From Verrucomicrobiota bacterium (GTDB taxonomy: Bacteria; Verrucomicrobiota; Verrucomicrobiia; Opitutales; Opitutaceae): a stretch of DNA of 64,000 bases. Numbering within the stretch: position 1 is the stretch's first letter; each line of letters opens with the position of its first letter. The position numbers and the translations under genes are program-made. The DNA is taken from NCBI GenBank assembly GCA_016871755.1, contig VHCJ01000010.1, positions 49,796-113,795 on the forward strand, in the 5' to 3' direction. Under the pieces are notes generated by a model. It was not told where the DNA came from and did no database searches. It saw only the letters and a program-made list of their open reading frames with translations. Positions 21,048-30,686 of this stretch are shown in pieces.

Positions 21048-21482
21048 GTGCCGGCACCCACGTCCATCTCCAGCGGCAAGACCCGCACCAGCGCCGCCGC
21101 CGAGGACTACCTCGAACGCATCCGCGAACTGATCCAGCGCAAGGGCTATGCCCGGGTGGTCGACATCGCGTCCGAACTGCGGATCTCGCAGGCCAGCGTG
21201 ACGACGATGATCCAGCGCCTCGACGCCGAGGGCTTGGTCAAGCACGAGAAGTACCGTGGCATGGTCCTCACCAGCGCCGGCGAGGCGGTCGCCTCCCGCA
21301 TCGCCCATCGCCACGAACTCCTCACCGCCTTTCTCCGGCAACTGGGACTCCCGGAGGCCATCATCACCCACGACGTGGAGGGCCTCGAGCACCACGTCAG
21401 CGGCGAGACCTTCCGCGCCATCGAGCGGCTGACGCAGTACTTGCAGGAGCATCCGGAAGTGGCGGAGCGCCTCCGCAAGTAG
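21048..21482 (+). CDS. mntR: DtxR/MntR-family metal-dependent regulator
   Basis: 144 residues from a GTG at 21048. After a short Ser/Thr-rich leader, the MntR pattern is clear: AEDYLERIRELIQRKGYARVVDIA, the helix-turn-helix ISQASVTTMIQRLDAEGLV, and the dimer/metal region (RHELLTAFLRQLG, then DVEGLEHHVS with the metal-binding Glu, Glu and His). It lacks the SH3-like third domain, as in MntR proteins. It likely represses manganese uptake genes, none of which are nearby. Confidence 0.85.
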   Translation: MPAPTSISSGKTRTSAAAEDYLERIRELIQRKGYARVVDIASELRISQASVTTMIQRLDAEGLVKHEKYRGMVLTSAGEAVASRIAHRHELLTAFLRQLGLPEAIITHDVEGLEHHVSGETFRAIERLTQYLQEHPEVAERLRK

Positions 21483-21707
21483 AGCCATTTAAGCGACAAG
21501 CCCCGCCTCGCAGTTTCTCCCCTAGGCCGTCACCGTACAATCGATCCAGTCGCATCGAGACGATCTGGCGGCAACGTCTCAGGGCCTCTCTCCCGTCGAA
21601 ACACCCTCCGCGTACTCCCCGGTCTTTCGCCCCTGAAGTGCGCTCGCCCTCTGACCTCACTCCGCCGACCCCGCCGGCATCATCACGGCTAAGCGGGATG
21701 CGCCCCG

Positions 21708-22565
21708 TCAGGCCAGGGTTTGACTCTTGCGCTTCGCGATCCGTGACCCAGCGAAGATTGCGATCTCATAGAGCAGGTACAACGGAGCCGCAAACATGGT
21801 CTGCGTGAACGGATCCGGCGTCGGAGTCACGATCGCCGCGATGACGAAGATCCCGATCAGCGCATGCTTGCGGTAGCGCCGCAACGATGACACCTCCAGC
21901 AATCCGAGGTACACGGCGATCACGATCAAGAGTGGGAACTCAAACGAAGCCCCCACCCCCAAGACCAACCACGTGAGAAGGCTGTAGTAAGCCCCTGGTG
22001 TCCAACGCAAAGCAAATCCGAACAGCTGGTTGAGCTCGATCGAGACCCGGATGGTGCTGGGAACGAGCAGGAAGAAACTGAAGGCCGTTCCAAGCAGGAA
22101 GAGGATGACGGCCGAGGTGCAGACGGGCAGGATCAGCCGCAGTTCGCGTGGCGTGAGTGCGGGGGCCACGAACTGCCCAAAAAAGAACAGGATGGCGGGG
22201 GCCGCCACCAGCAGGCCGCCGATCGTGCACATCTGAATCACCACGGAGAAGCCCTCCATGATGGACGTGGTGCCCAATTCGACCGCGACCTGACCGTACT
22301 CCTTGGCGACCGACTCCAGCGGCCACAGGAGCAGGTGGTTGAATTCCTTCAGGAAGTAGCCAACCAGCGAAGCGGCGATCACGAACGCGATCGCGCTCTT
22401 CACCAAAGTCCAGCGCAGTTCCTCAAGATGCTCGAAGAACCCCATCGGTTTCTCGCGGGGATCCGGGGACTCCGAGTCGGAACCGGAAGTGTCGGGAGAG
22501 TGCGAATCGTGGAAGCTCAACGGTGTGACGGCAGGGGCGATAGAGCATGGGAAAATCCGGGCCAA
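21708..22565 (-). CDS. tatC: Sec-independent protein translocase TatC
   Basis: 285 residues with six membrane helices. The signature [17 protein letters not shown] begins at about residue 41, preceded by a polar extension rich in Ser, Asp and Pro. Other landmarks are [15 protein letters not shown] and the final helices with [21 protein letters not shown]. TatC recognises twin-arginine signals and exports folded proteins; the ActB protein in this window has a Tat-like N-terminus. No tatA or tatB gene lies beside it. Confidence 0.95.
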   Translation of the reverse strand: MARIFPCSIAPAVTPLSFHDSHSPDTSGSDSESPDPREKPMGFFEHLEELRWTLVKSAIAFVIAASLVGYFLKEFNHLLLWPLESVAKEYGQVAVELGTTSIMEGFSVVIQMCTIGGLLVAAPAILFFFGQFVAPALTPRELRLILPVCTSAVILFLLGTAFSFFLLVPSTIRVSIELNQLFGFALRWTPGAYYSLLTWLVLGVGASFEFPLLIVIAVYLGLLEVSSLRRYRKHALIGIFVIAAIVTPTPDPFTQTMFAAPLYLLYEIAIFAGSRIAKRKSQTLA

Positions 22566-22619
22566 AAGCTAGCTTTAGTCGCGCCCGCGCCGCTGCTGCG
22601 GTCCCGGACCCCTGCACCG

Positions 22620-22647
22620 TTGACAGCGTTGCTCTGGACCGTATTCG
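22620..22647 (+). promoter_or_regulatory. Candidate sigma-70-type promoter of ppdK
   Basis: A perfect -35 TTGACA (22620-22625) and a weak -10 TATTCG (22642-22647) are separated by 16 bp in the tatC-ppdK divergent gap, about 60 bp before the ppdK start. The weak -10 keeps confidence moderate. Confidence 0.45.
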
Positions 22648-22706
22648 CTTCAGGTCTCTACGTCAGCACTCCTTCAACCAACGACGTTCACCGTTTCCCT
22701 CCTCTT

Positions 22707-25505
22707 ATGGCCGCCAAATCCAAAGTGAAAAACACCGCCCCGAAGGGCAAGAAAGCCACCGCCAAGCCTGCGCGCTCCGCCGCCAAGGCCCCCCGCTACG
22801 TCTACACGTGGGGTGCCGGCAAGGCCGACGGCGACGGTATGATGAAGAATCTGCTTGGCGGCAAGGGCGCCAATCTTGCCGAGATGACGCGCATCGGCCT
22901 GCCCGTTCCCCCGGGCTTCACGATCACCACCGAAGTCTGCACGTACTACTACGCCAACAAGCGCACGTACCCGGCGGCCCTCCAGGCACAGATGGAAGCG
23001 GGCGTCGCGAATATGGAGCGCATCATGGGCACGAAGTTCGGCGCCACCAGCGGCACGCCGCTGCTCGTCGCCGTCCGTTCTGGCGCGCGCGACTCCATGC
23101 CGGGCATGATGGACACGATCCTCAACCTCGGCCTGAACGACGACACCGTGCTCGCGCTCGAGAAGAGCACGAAGAACTCACGCTTCGCGTGGGACTGCTA
23201 CCGCCGCTTCATTCAGATGTACGGTGACGTGGTGCTCGGCGTGCAAAAGCGCGAAGGTGAGGATCACGAGCCATTCGAGACCGTGATCGAAGCGTTCAAG
23301 CACGAGCGCTACCACTCGGACATCGAGGACTCCAAGCTCACGGCCGACGACCAGAAGGAACTGGTCAAGCGCTTCAAGGCCCTCGTGCGCGAGCGCACGG
23401 GCAAGGTCTTCCCGAACAACCCCTGGGACCAGCTGCGCGGCGCCGCCGGCGCGGTCTTTGGATCGTGGATGAACGACCGCGCGATCGTGTATCGCCGCAA
23501 GTACAACATTCCGTCCGAGTGGGGCACCGCCGTTAACGTCCAGGCGATGGTCTTCGGTAACACCGGCGACACCTCGGGCTCCGGCGTCGCCTTCACCCGT
23601 AATCCCGCCAACGGTACGAACGAGTTCTACGGCGAGTTCCTCGTCAACGCCCAGGGCGAAGACGTGGTCGCCGGCGTCCGTACGCCGGAACCCGTGATCA
23701 ACCTGAAGTCGGTCATGCCGAAGTCGTACGCGGAGCTGCTCAAGGTCCGCGCGATTCTCGAAAAACACTTCAAGGACGTTCAGGACATCGAGTTCACGAT
23801 CCAGGACGGCAAGCTGTTCATGCTCCAGACGCGCAACGGCAAGCGCACCGCCGCCGCCGCGCTGAAGTTCTCCATCGATATGGTGAAGGAGAAGCTGATT
23901 GACTGGAAGACCGCGATCCTGCGCAACCCGGCCGACCAGCTCGAACAGCTCCTCGCCCCGATCTTCGACCTCGCCGAGGTCCGCAAGGCCACCGCCATCG
24001 CGACCGGCCTGCCCGCGGGTCCGGGCGCCGCGACGGGCAAGATCTACTTCAACGCCGAGCGCGCCGTCGCCGCCGCCGACCGCGGTGAGAAGGTCCTGCT
24101 GGTCCGCGTCGAAACCTCACCCGAAGACCTCCGCGGCATGATCGCCGCCGAGGGCATCCTCACGGCGCGCGGCGGTGTCTCGTCGCACGCCGCCCTCGTC
24201 GCCCGCCAGATGGGCAAGGTCTGCGTGTGCGGCGCCGCCGCCGTCGCCATCGACTACGAGCGCAAGACCGCCACCATTGCCGGAAAGACCTTCTCCGAGG
24301 GTGATTTCCTCTCGATCGACGGCACGTCCGGCACGGTCTACGCAGGACAGATCAAGACCGCCCCGTCGGAAATCATCGCGGGCCTGATCAACGGCGACCA
24401 AGCGGCCCGCAACACGGAGAAGTTCAGGCAGTACGCCCAGCTGATGAAGTGGTGCTCGCAAGCCACCCGCCTGCAGGTGCGCACGAACGCCGACAACCCA
24501 GAGCAGACGCGCAACGCGATCGCCTTCGGCGCCACCGGCATCGGCCTCACCCGCACCGAACACATGTTCTTCGAGGGCGACCGCATTGACGCGATGCGCG
24601 AGATGATCCTCGCGGACACGCTCGAGGCCCGCAAGGTCGCGCTCGCCAAGCTGCTCCCGTACCAGCGCGGTGACTTCCTTGGCATCTTCAAGGAGCTGAA
24701 GGGCTACCCGGCCACGATCCGCTTCCTCGACCCCCCGCTGCACGAGTTCCTGCCGCACACCAAGGAGCAGCAGATGGATCTCGCCCGCAAGCTGGGCATC
24801 TCGGTCGACAAGATCATGCAGCGCGTGCACGACCTGCACGAGTTCAACCCGATGCTCGGCTTCCGCGGCTGCCGCCTCGGCATCAAGTATCCGGAGATCA
24901 CCGCCATGCAGGCGCGCGCCGTGTTTGAGGCCGCCGCCGAGGCCCAGAAGGCCGGCATCAAGGCCAAGCCCGAGATCATGATCCCGCTCGTCGGCTTCCG
25001 CAAGGAACTCGATCTGCAGGTCGAACTCGTCCACGCCACCGCCAAGGCCGTCCAAGCCGAGCGCAAGGTGAAGCTCTCCTACTCGGTCGGCACGATGATC
25101 GAGGTCCCGCGCGGCGCCCTCACCGCCGACGAGATCGCCCAGACCGCCGAGTTCTTCAGCTTCGGCACGAACGATCTCACGCAGACCTGCCTCGGCATGT
25201 CCCGCGATGACTCGGGTTCCTTCCTCGGCGCCTACCAGGAAGCGGAAATCTTCAAGAAGAACCCGTTCGCCTCGATCGACCAGACGGGCGTCGGCCAGCT
25301 GATGCGCATCGCCATCGAGAAGGGCCGTCAGTCCCGCCCCGACATCAAGCTCGGCATCTGCGGCGAACACGGCGGTGATCCGGACTCCGTGAAGCTCTGT
25401 CACCAGCTCGGCCTCACCTACGTGTCCTGCTCGCCGTTCCGCGTGCCGGTCGCCCGCCTCGCGGCCGCCCAAGCCGCGGTGGCCGAGAGCCGGAAGAAGG
25501 CCTAA
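22707..25505 (+). CDS. ppdK: Pyruvate, phosphate dikinase
   Basis: 932 residues from the ATG at 22707. A Lys/Ala-rich leader of about 30 residues precedes the ATP-grasp part ([12 protein letters not shown] near 48, [15 protein letters not shown]). The phosphohistidine domain has [15 protein letters not shown] with the catalytic His. The PEP/pyruvate barrel ends with the proton-donor Cys in [11 protein letters not shown]. It interconverts pyruvate + ATP + Pi with PEP + AMP + PPi in central carbon metabolism. It stands alone between a candidate promoter and a strong terminator. Confidence 0.97.
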   Translation: MAAKSKVKNTAPKGKKATAKPARSAAKAPRYVYTWGAGKADGDGMMKNLLGGKGANLAEMTRIGLPVPPGFTITTEVCTYYYANKRTYPAALQAQMEAGVANMERIMGTKFGATSGTPLLVAVRSGARDSMPGMMDTILNLGLNDDTVLALEKSTKNSRFAWDCYRRFIQMYGDVVLGVQKREGEDHEPFETVIEAFKHERYHSDIEDSKLTADDQKELVKRFKALVRERTGKVFPNNPWDQLRGAAGAVFGSWMNDRAIVYRRKYNIPSEWGTAVNVQAMVFGNTGDTSGSGVAFTRNPANGTNEFYGEFLVNAQGEDVVAGVRTPEPVINLKSVMPKSYAELLKVRAILEKHFKDVQDIEFTIQDGKLFMLQTRNGKRTAAAALKFSIDMVKEKLIDWKTAILRNPADQLEQLLAPIFDLAEVRKATAIATGLPAGPGAATGKIYFNAERAVAAADRGEKVLLVRVETSPEDLRGMIAAEGILTARGGVSSHAALVARQMGKVCVCGAAAVAIDYERKTATIAGKTFSEGDFLSIDGTSGTVYAGQIKTAPSEIIAGLINGDQAARNTEKFRQYAQLMKWCSQATRLQVRTNADNPEQTRNAIAFGATGIGLTRTEHMFFEGDRIDAMREMILADTLEARKVALAKLLPYQRGDFLGIFKELKGYPATIRFLDPPLHEFLPHTKEQQMDLARKLGISVDKIMQRVHDLHEFNPMLGFRGCRLGIKYPEITAMQARAVFEAAAEAQKAGIKAKPEIMIPLVGFRKELDLQVELVHATAKAVQAERKVKLSYSVGTMIEVPRGALTADEIAQTAEFFSFGTNDLTQTCLGMSRDDSGSFLGAYQEAEIFKKNPFASIDQTGVGQLMRIAIEKGRQSRPDIKLGICGEHGGDPDSVKLCHQLGLTYVSCSPFRVPVARLAAAQAAVAESRKKA

Positions 25506-25533
25506 GCCTCTGGGTTGATTCTCCCCCGCCTCT

Positions 25534-25570
25534 AAAGGCCCCGTCCTTCCCGGACGGGGCCTTTCTCTTG
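25534..25570 (+). terminator. Rho-independent terminator of ppdK
   Basis: A perfect 13-bp stem (25534-25546 with 25552-25564) around a 5-nt loop, followed by TTTCTCTTG. It lies 28 bp past the ppdK stop. Confidence 0.85.
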
Positions 25571-25673
25571 TCTGCTCCGGGGTCTTTCCCCTGATTCACG
25601 CCTCCGCGCCTCAGCGTGCGCGGCAACGACCGATAAAACCGGTTGTCCCTCCTCGGGCATCACCGCCGGCCCC

Positions 25674-26105
25674 ATGGTTCCCACGCTGCTCATCGTCGAC
25701 GATTCCCGCACGGTGCGTACTCTCGCCCGTCAGGTTTGCCTTCGCCGCGGGTGGCGTCTTCTCGAGGCCCGCGAAGTGTCGGAGGCTCTCCGCCTCACGG
25801 AGGTTCATCCGGTGGACTTCACCCTCCTCGATACCACGCTGAGGGGCATCGCGGCGGCCGGGGCGATGGATCTTTTCCGGAACCAGCCGAATACGCAGAC
25901 CACGCCCATCGCCCTGCTCGCACCCGCGTCAGGGCATGGTGGGGTGCCGCCGCAGGCACGAGCCCGGGCGCACGGATTGCTGAGCAAGCCGTTCTCGCGC
26001 TACGCCCTCGACCTCGCGCTCCAGCGCTGGCTGATCGAAGCCGGAATCATCGAACGGTCCGGCAACGGACTCGCGCTCGGAGCGGAAGCACCGTCCGCCG
26101 GTTAA
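25674..26105 (+). CDS. Stand-alone response-regulator receiver protein
   Basis: 143 residues. The receiver fold is visible: acidic pair in LLIVDDSRTVRTLARQ, phosphoacceptor Asp in DFTLLDTTLRG, conserved Lys in LLSKPF. The Thr/Ser that normally follows beta-4 is replaced (ALLAPASG), which may weaken the usual conformational switch. There is no output domain, so it probably acts through protein contacts. The next three genes downstream on the same strand form a coupled set, and a hybrid kinase follows at 28515. Confidence 0.85.
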   Translation: MVPTLLIVDDSRTVRTLARQVCLRRGWRLLEAREVSEALRLTEVHPVDFTLLDTTLRGIAAAGAMDLFRNQPNTQTTPIALLAPASGHGGVPPQARARAHGLLSKPFSRYALDLALQRWLIEAGIIERSGNGLALGAEAPSAG

Positions 26106-26292
26106 GCCAGCCCCGCGATGCCGGTCTCCGGCATCCCTGCATGCATCGCCCGTGTCGGCGCTCGGCGGAATACCCGACGGCCGAAATTCGGCCGATCGGC
26201 TGGATCAGCCCTCCAGTAATCGGACCCACGGGCCGATAAGACCTGCGGTTGCACCGTCGTCCCTCCGCTTCGCCGAAGGGAAATCGTGTTCC
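26106..26292 (+). other. Intergenic region rich in inverted repeats
   Basis: 187 bp without a convincing gene. Three perfect or near-perfect stems follow one another: 26117-26124 with 26128-26135 (8 bp, 3-nt loop), a 17-bp palindrome at 26178-26194 (8-bp arms around one base), and a nested stem (26192-26196 with 26219-26223, inner 26200-26203 with 26213-26216). The first could terminate the receiver gene, though it has no T-run. The rest could be operators or a structured leader for the following operon. Confidence 0.4.
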
Positions 26293-26814
26293 ATGTCCTC
26301 TCCCAAACGCCCGCTGCTTGACCGACGCACGCGATCGGCGACCACTCTCTGCCTGGGCCTCCTCCCGGCATTGGCGTCCGCCACCTCGCTGGTGGCGCGC
26401 CCTCACTCCGGGTTGTCGGGAAGCGTCCCCGGCGCCGGAGGCGCCTCGCGGCCTTACTTGGCCGTGATCCTCGCGCCGACGCTGCGCTTCGCTCCCGTGC
26501 CGCCACCGCCAGCGGAGATGCCGCGACTGGCCTCGCTTGAGCCGGTTGTCCGCGCCGCCCAAGCCGATCCAGCCGTGTCCGCTCATCCGGAAAAGGCTGC
26601 CGCGCCCGCGTCGCCAGAACCCTCTTCAACGCCCGATCCCTCGGGTGCCGATCCGTCATACGCCGATCCCAATCGGCTGCCCTCGGCGGTGCGGATTCTC
26701 CCCGACGACTCGCCGCGCGACCTGCGCCCGGCGGACTTCCTTCCCTTCTTCATGTTCCCTGGCTCCACGCCGCCCCCGGTGCCACCGAGCTCCACAACCT
26801 ACCGACAGCGATGA
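26293..26814 (+). CDS. Pro/Ala-rich exported or envelope protein, unknown
   Basis: 173 residues from the ATG at 26293. A hydrophobic N-terminal stretch (TTLCLGLLPALASATSLV) looks like a signal peptide or anchor. The middle is rich in Pro, Ala, Ser and Asp and likely disordered, and the C-terminus ends with DFLPFFMFPGSTPPPVPP. No domain recognised. It overlaps the next gene by 4 bp (ATGA), so the two are translationally coupled. Confidence 0.65.
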   Translation: MSSPKRPLLDRRTRSATTLCLGLLPALASATSLVARPHSGLSGSVPGAGGASRPYLAVILAPTLRFAPVPPPPAEMPRLASLEPVVRAAQADPAVSAHPEKAAAPASPEPSSTPDPSGADPSYADPNRLPSAVRILPDDSPRDLRPADFLPFFMFPGSTPPPVPPSSTTYRQR

Positions 26815-28055
26815 CAGGTGTGCTTCTTCTGATCCTCACCGGATTCGGTGCCGCAGCCATGCGCGCCAACCCGGACGGGCACGCCCCGGTCCCGTCAGAC
26901 TCCCCTCCGGCCGCGGCAGCGGCGGGGACGACTCACAAGTTGAAGCCGGACGAGATCGACAGCCTGCTGCGCATTGCGGAGACGAAGACCTCTTCGGGCG
27001 ACTACGCCACCGCCGAGATCGCGCTGCGGCAACTCATGGCGGCACCGCCGGATCCGGAGCGGGATCACCGCACCCTCCTTGCGCTTGCCCGTTTGCATCG
27101 CCAGCGCGGCGAAGGGACGCGCGCGGTGGCGATCTACGAGCGCCTCCTCCGCGACACCCCGCATCTCGGCAACCACGCGCCCATTTACATCGAACTCGCG
27201 CGGACCCTCCGGAGCCTCGGGGCCTTTGATCTCGCGATCGGCCGCTTCTACAGCGTGATCAACGCGACCCTGAACGCCCCGGCGGAAGGCGATATTGACT
27301 ACCGGCAACTCGCCCGCACCGCGCAATTCGAGGTGGCGGAAACGCACCTGATCGCGGGGCGTAATGACGAGGCGGCTCGGCTCTTCGACCGCCTGATCCT
27401 GCTCGACCTCACGGCGGAGGACCGTCACCGGGCGCGGTTTCACTGCGCCCAGGCCCACGCCCGCGCCGGACGTCCCGAATCGGCCGTGGCGGCCCTTGCC
27501 CCGGCGCTCGACCCGAAGGCAGGCGAGACCGCCTTGCCAGAAGCGCTGCGTCTGCAGGCAACACTCCTGCTCCAACTCGGACGCCGCGCGGAAGCCCTCA
27601 CCGCCGTGGAGCGGCTCCTCTCCGCGGAGTACGCCCAGCGCGACGAGAATCCGGAACGCTGGCGGAGTTGGCAGCGCGTGACCGGAAACCAGCTCGCCAA
27701 CGAATTCTACGAGCAAGGAGACGCCGCCTCCGCTCTCGCGATCTACCGCACGCTCGCCACCTTGGATGCGCGGGCGGAGTGGCGGCTCGCCATCACCTAC
27801 CAGATCGGGCTGTGTCTCGAGCGGCTCTCCACCATGGACGACACGATCAAATCGTACCGGGAAATCGTCGAGGCCGGCAACCAGCCCGCCGCGTCCGCGC
27901 AGGTTACCGACCTCGCCCGCATGGCGTCATGGAGGGTTCGTCACCTGCAGTGGCGTTCCCGCGCCACGACGCAATGGCAGGAGTTGAGCCAGGGAGCCGT
28001 CGATGCGCCGCCCCCGGCCCCCTCCCCCCGGGCAGATGCCTCTCCCACGTCGTGA
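26811..28055 (+). CDS. TPR-repeat exported protein
   Basis: 414 residues. A signal peptide (MTGVLLLILTGFGAAAMRA) is followed by a Pro/Ala linker and then TPR-like helical pairs from about residue 50 to 380 (for example SGDYATAEIALRQLM, GEGTRAVAIYERLL, QGDAASALAIYRTLA). The protein probably acts as a scaffold in the periplasm or at the outer membrane. It overlaps its upstream gene by 4 bp and its downstream gene by a GTGA overlap, forming a tightly coupled trio. Confidence 0.78.
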   Translation: MTGVLLLILTGFGAAAMRANPDGHAPVPSDSPPAAAAAGTTHKLKPDEIDSLLRIAETKTSSGDYATAEIALRQLMAAPPDPERDHRTLLALARLHRQRGEGTRAVAIYERLLRDTPHLGNHAPIYIELARTLRSLGAFDLAIGRFYSVINATLNAPAEGDIDYRQLARTAQFEVAETHLIAGRNDEAARLFDRLILLDLTAEDRHRARFHCAQAHARAGRPESAVAALAPALDPKAGETALPEALRLQATLLLQLGRRAEALTAVERLLSAEYAQRDENPERWRSWQRVTGNQLANEFYEQGDAASALAIYRTLATLDARAEWRLAITYQIGLCLERLSTMDDTIKSYREIVEAGNQPAASAQVTDLARMASWRVRHLQWRSRATTQWQELSQGAVDAPPPAPSPRADASPTS

Positions 28056-28471
28056 CCGGACCCCTCCAACCGCGGCGTCACCACCTTGAGCTCTGCGGTC
28101 GCATCCGGCGACTGCTGGAGGAGGAGCGGACCTTCCTCGAAACCGCGCTCGCCCCCCTTTCCTCGGCGCCTGCGCTGACGCAGCAGCGCGAAGCGCTCGT
28201 CCGCGAACTCCACGCCAGCGTCGAGGCCCTCCGGCAGTGGACGCCCACGGAGGCCGGACTGGATCCCCGGGCCAATCCGGAGTACATTCAACTGGTCTCC
28301 TCCGCGCGCAGCGAGACGCTTGAGGTCATCCAGCTTCAAGCCACGGTGGAATCGCTCATGGTCCGTCACAGCCTGCGGCGACCGAAGATGGCCGCACCGG
28401 CGGAGATTCCGGCGCCCGCTCTTGCTGCCCGGGCCTCCCTGCGCTCCCTTCCGCCGGAAAACCCCCATTGA
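28052..28471 (+). CDS. Small helical protein coupled to the TPR gene, unknown
   Basis: 139 residues from a GTG at 28052 that overlaps the TPR stop codon (GTGA). Its first 80 residues form long amphipathic helices (RRLLEEERTFLETALAPL, LTQQREALVRELHASVEAL), resembling coiled-coil chaperones such as FlgN, but there is no flagellar gene nearby and the likeness is only structural. The last 30 residues are Ala/Pro-rich. No signal peptide, so it is probably cytoplasmic. Confidence 0.6.
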   Translation: MTGPLQPRRHHLELCGRIRRLLEEERTFLETALAPLSSAPALTQQREALVRELHASVEALRQWTPTEAGLDPRANPEYIQLVSSARSETLEVIQLQATVESLMVRHSLRRPKMAAPAEIPAPALAARASLRSLPPENPH

Positions 28472-28514
28472 TTCCTCCCGGACTTGAGTTGGACTGGGCG
28501 CCTCCCCGCGCGCC

Positions 28515-29975
28515 ATGCCCACCGACTCGATCATCGTCCTCGCCGAAAACGGACCACGGTCGGGCGAAGGTGACTCCCGGATCCGCTGGACGAAGTCGGT
28601 CTCTGCGCCGAGAGAGGCCTTGGCCGGTGCGGACCTCTCGCTCGTCATGCTGGCGCTCGACCCGGCATCGCCGACCCTCGCGGAAGCGCTGAGGTCCTGC
28701 CAATCCCTGCGACCGGGAGTCCCGGTGTGGATCGTTCCCGACGCCACGGTTCGCGAGACGCTGGACGAACCTTCTCCGGCCCTGCGCGCCCTGCTGCTTC
28801 GCGCCCTCGGCGTCACGAGTCAGGGCCCGAAGACCGCCGCGCGAATGGAGGCCCTGACGTCGCTCGCCGGCGGAGTCGCGCACGATCTGAATAATCTCCT
28901 CACAGCCATGCGCTGTTATGGCGAGATTCTGCACGAGGAACTCGCGGAGACCGCCCCCGACCTCCGTGACCGCACGTCGGAGATCCTCCTTGCCGCGCAA
29001 CGCGCCAGCCTGCTGAGCCGGCAGTTGCTCGCGTTCAGCGGGCGGGCCACCGCCCACCCGGAGAGGATCGACCTGCGGGACTGGCTGCCCGCGCTGGAAA
29101 GCATCCTCCGCTCGATCCTCAGCGAGCAGATCACCCTTGACCTGCCGCCGCCGACGGACCCGCTCTGGGTCGAAGCCGACCGCAACCAGTTGGCGCAGGT
29201 GTTGACTCATCTGGTGACGAACGCCCGCGAGGCGATGCCGAACGGAGGCCGAGTGGCGGTCGTCGCCGCACTCTGCGCGCCTGGAGCGCGCAATGACGCA
29301 CGTCTGCCCGCCGGTGACTACGCTGAGATCGTAGTGACGGACTCAGGGCCGGGAGTCGCCCCGCAGGTCAGGGACCGCCTGTTCGAGCCCTTCGTCACCA
29401 CCAAGCCCCGCGGACGAGGTCTGGGTCTCGGGTTGGGCTTGGCGACCGCCCTGATGTCGATCCGCAAGCTGGGTGGTGAAATCGTCCATCAGCCCGGCTC
29501 GCCTCACGGATCGGTGTTTCGGGTCCTGCTCCCCTTGAGCCTGTCCGCCGCTGGGAACGCGCGCGGCGGCGGGAGCGTAACGCAGCGCGGAAACGGCGAG
29601 CGCATCCTGGTCGTGGAGGACGACTCCGCCATCCGCACCGTAGCCACCGCCCTGCTCGATGCGATGGGCTATCGTGTGGAAGCGGTTGGCAGCGGTGCCG
29701 AGGCTCTCGACCGGTGCCGGCGAAGTGGCGATTTCCCCTACGCGGCGCTGCTGAGCGACATCAGCATGCCGGGCATGAGTGGATACGACCTCGCCCGGGA
29801 GGTCGCAGACCTCCAGCCGGGCACCGCCGTGATCCTCATGTCTGGCTACGCCGGCGATCCCGTTGTTCTGGAGGACACGCGAAGACTGGGTGCGCTCTTC
29901 CTCGAGAAACCGTTCAGCCGGGAGAGCCTGAGCCAGCGGGTTGCGGAGGCGCTCGCGCTCCGCGACCAAGCCTGA
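28515..29975 (+). CDS. Hybrid sensor histidine kinase
   Basis: 486 residues. An N-terminal receiver-like or degenerate input domain of about 100 residues comes first. Then the phosphoacceptor helix with GGVAHDLNNLLTAM (His near 118), HATPase_c (HLVTNAREAMPNGG, VTDSGPGVAP, GLGLGLGLATALM) and a C-terminal receiver (VVEDDSAIRTV, Asp in LLSDISMPGMSGYDL, Lys in LEKPFSRES). There are no membrane segments, so it is cytoplasmic. Unlike the two kinases at the window start, its catalytic core is complete. Confidence 0.92.
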   Translation: MPTDSIIVLAENGPRSGEGDSRIRWTKSVSAPREALAGADLSLVMLALDPASPTLAEALRSCQSLRPGVPVWIVPDATVRETLDEPSPALRALLLRALGVTSQGPKTAARMEALTSLAGGVAHDLNNLLTAMRCYGEILHEELAETAPDLRDRTSEILLAAQRASLLSRQLLAFSGRATAHPERIDLRDWLPALESILRSILSEQITLDLPPPTDPLWVEADRNQLAQVLTHLVTNAREAMPNGGRVAVVAALCAPGARNDARLPAGDYAEIVVTDSGPGVAPQVRDRLFEPFVTTKPRGRGLGLGLGLATALMSIRKLGGEIVHQPGSPHGSVFRVLLPLSLSAAGNARGGGSVTQRGNGERILVVEDDSAIRTVATALLDAMGYRVEAVGSGAEALDRCRRSGDFPYAALLSDISMPGMSGYDLAREVADLQPGTAVILMSGYAGDPVVLEDTRRLGALFLEKPFSRESLSQRVAEALALRDQA

Positions 29976-29986
29976 GGTTCCGCAGC

Positions 29987-30586
29987 TCAACGGCGCCGAC
30001 TCGGCACCCTGACGGTCGCCATGCCGGCGGCCCGTGCAGCCGCGATTCCCGGCTCGGCGTCCTCGAACACGAGGCAGTGCTCTGGACGGACGCGCATCCG
30101 CTCGGCGGCGAGCAGGAACATGTCCGGCTCCGGCTTACCCCGGCCCGGAGCCACATCCCGCGGCGTGATCACGATCGGGAAGAGCGAACGCAAGCCCACC
30201 GCCTCGAGCGCGGGGATCGCCACCTCGGGCAAGCCTCCGGTCGCGATCGCCACCGGGTGCCGTGACGCAGCCCGGCGTGCCTCGGCCACCACCGGCTCGA
30301 TCACCGCCACGCTCGACAACCGCTCCAAGTAGAGTTCCTCCTTGAGGATCGCGACGGCGTCGGGGTCGACCCGCACCCCGTGGTGCGCGGCCAGCAACTC
30401 CGCCACTCGGTGCGTGGGCACTCCCCCGAGCGCATAGAAGTAGTCCTCATCGACGGCACCCGACACCCCGTGGGCGTGCAATGCGGCATCCCACGCGAGA
30501 TAATGGGCGGGCATCGAGTCGACGAGCGTTCCGTCCAAGTCGAAGATGGTCGCGGCAAACTCACCCGGGGGGATCTCAAGCTGCAT
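29987..30586 (-). CDS. HAD-superfamily hydrolase, beta-phosphoglucomutase-like
   Basis: 199 residues from the ATG at 30586 (an in-frame ATG at 30616 is less likely). Motif I is FDLDGTLVDSMPAHYLAWDAAL, the cap domain follows, motif II region AIATGG, Lys in GRGKPEPDMFLLAAE and the acidic motif FEDAEPGIAAARAAGM. This is the subfamily I cap arrangement seen in beta-phosphoglucomutase and sugar-phosphate phosphatases. The exact substrate is unclear. Convergent with the hybrid kinase gene, 11 bp apart. Confidence 0.88.
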   Translation of the reverse strand: MQLEIPPGEFAATIFDLDGTLVDSMPAHYLAWDAALHAHGVSGAVDEDYFYALGGVPTHRVAELLAAHHGVRVDPDAVAILKEELYLERLSSVAVIEPVVAEARRAASRHPVAIATGGLPEVAIPALEAVGLRSLFPIVITPRDVAPGRGKPEPDMFLLAAERMRVRPEHCLVFEDAEPGIAAARAAGMATVRVPSRRR

Positions 30587-30686
30587 AAACCCCCAGCAAA
30601 GCGAAACGTCCCCCACGGCTCAAGTTCTCGTTGTTCCCGCCGCGGGCTTGCCTCCGGCGCGTCCCGCCGCGACAATCCCGCGCCTC

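Noticed and set aside
21483..21707. Possible gene between mntR and tatC
   Set aside because: Only short frames with no domain, start signal or favourable composition; I see nothing definite in this 225-bp gap.
26106..26292. Cyclic-di-GMP riboswitch
   Set aside because: Stems are present but the conserved riboswitch core bases were not found.
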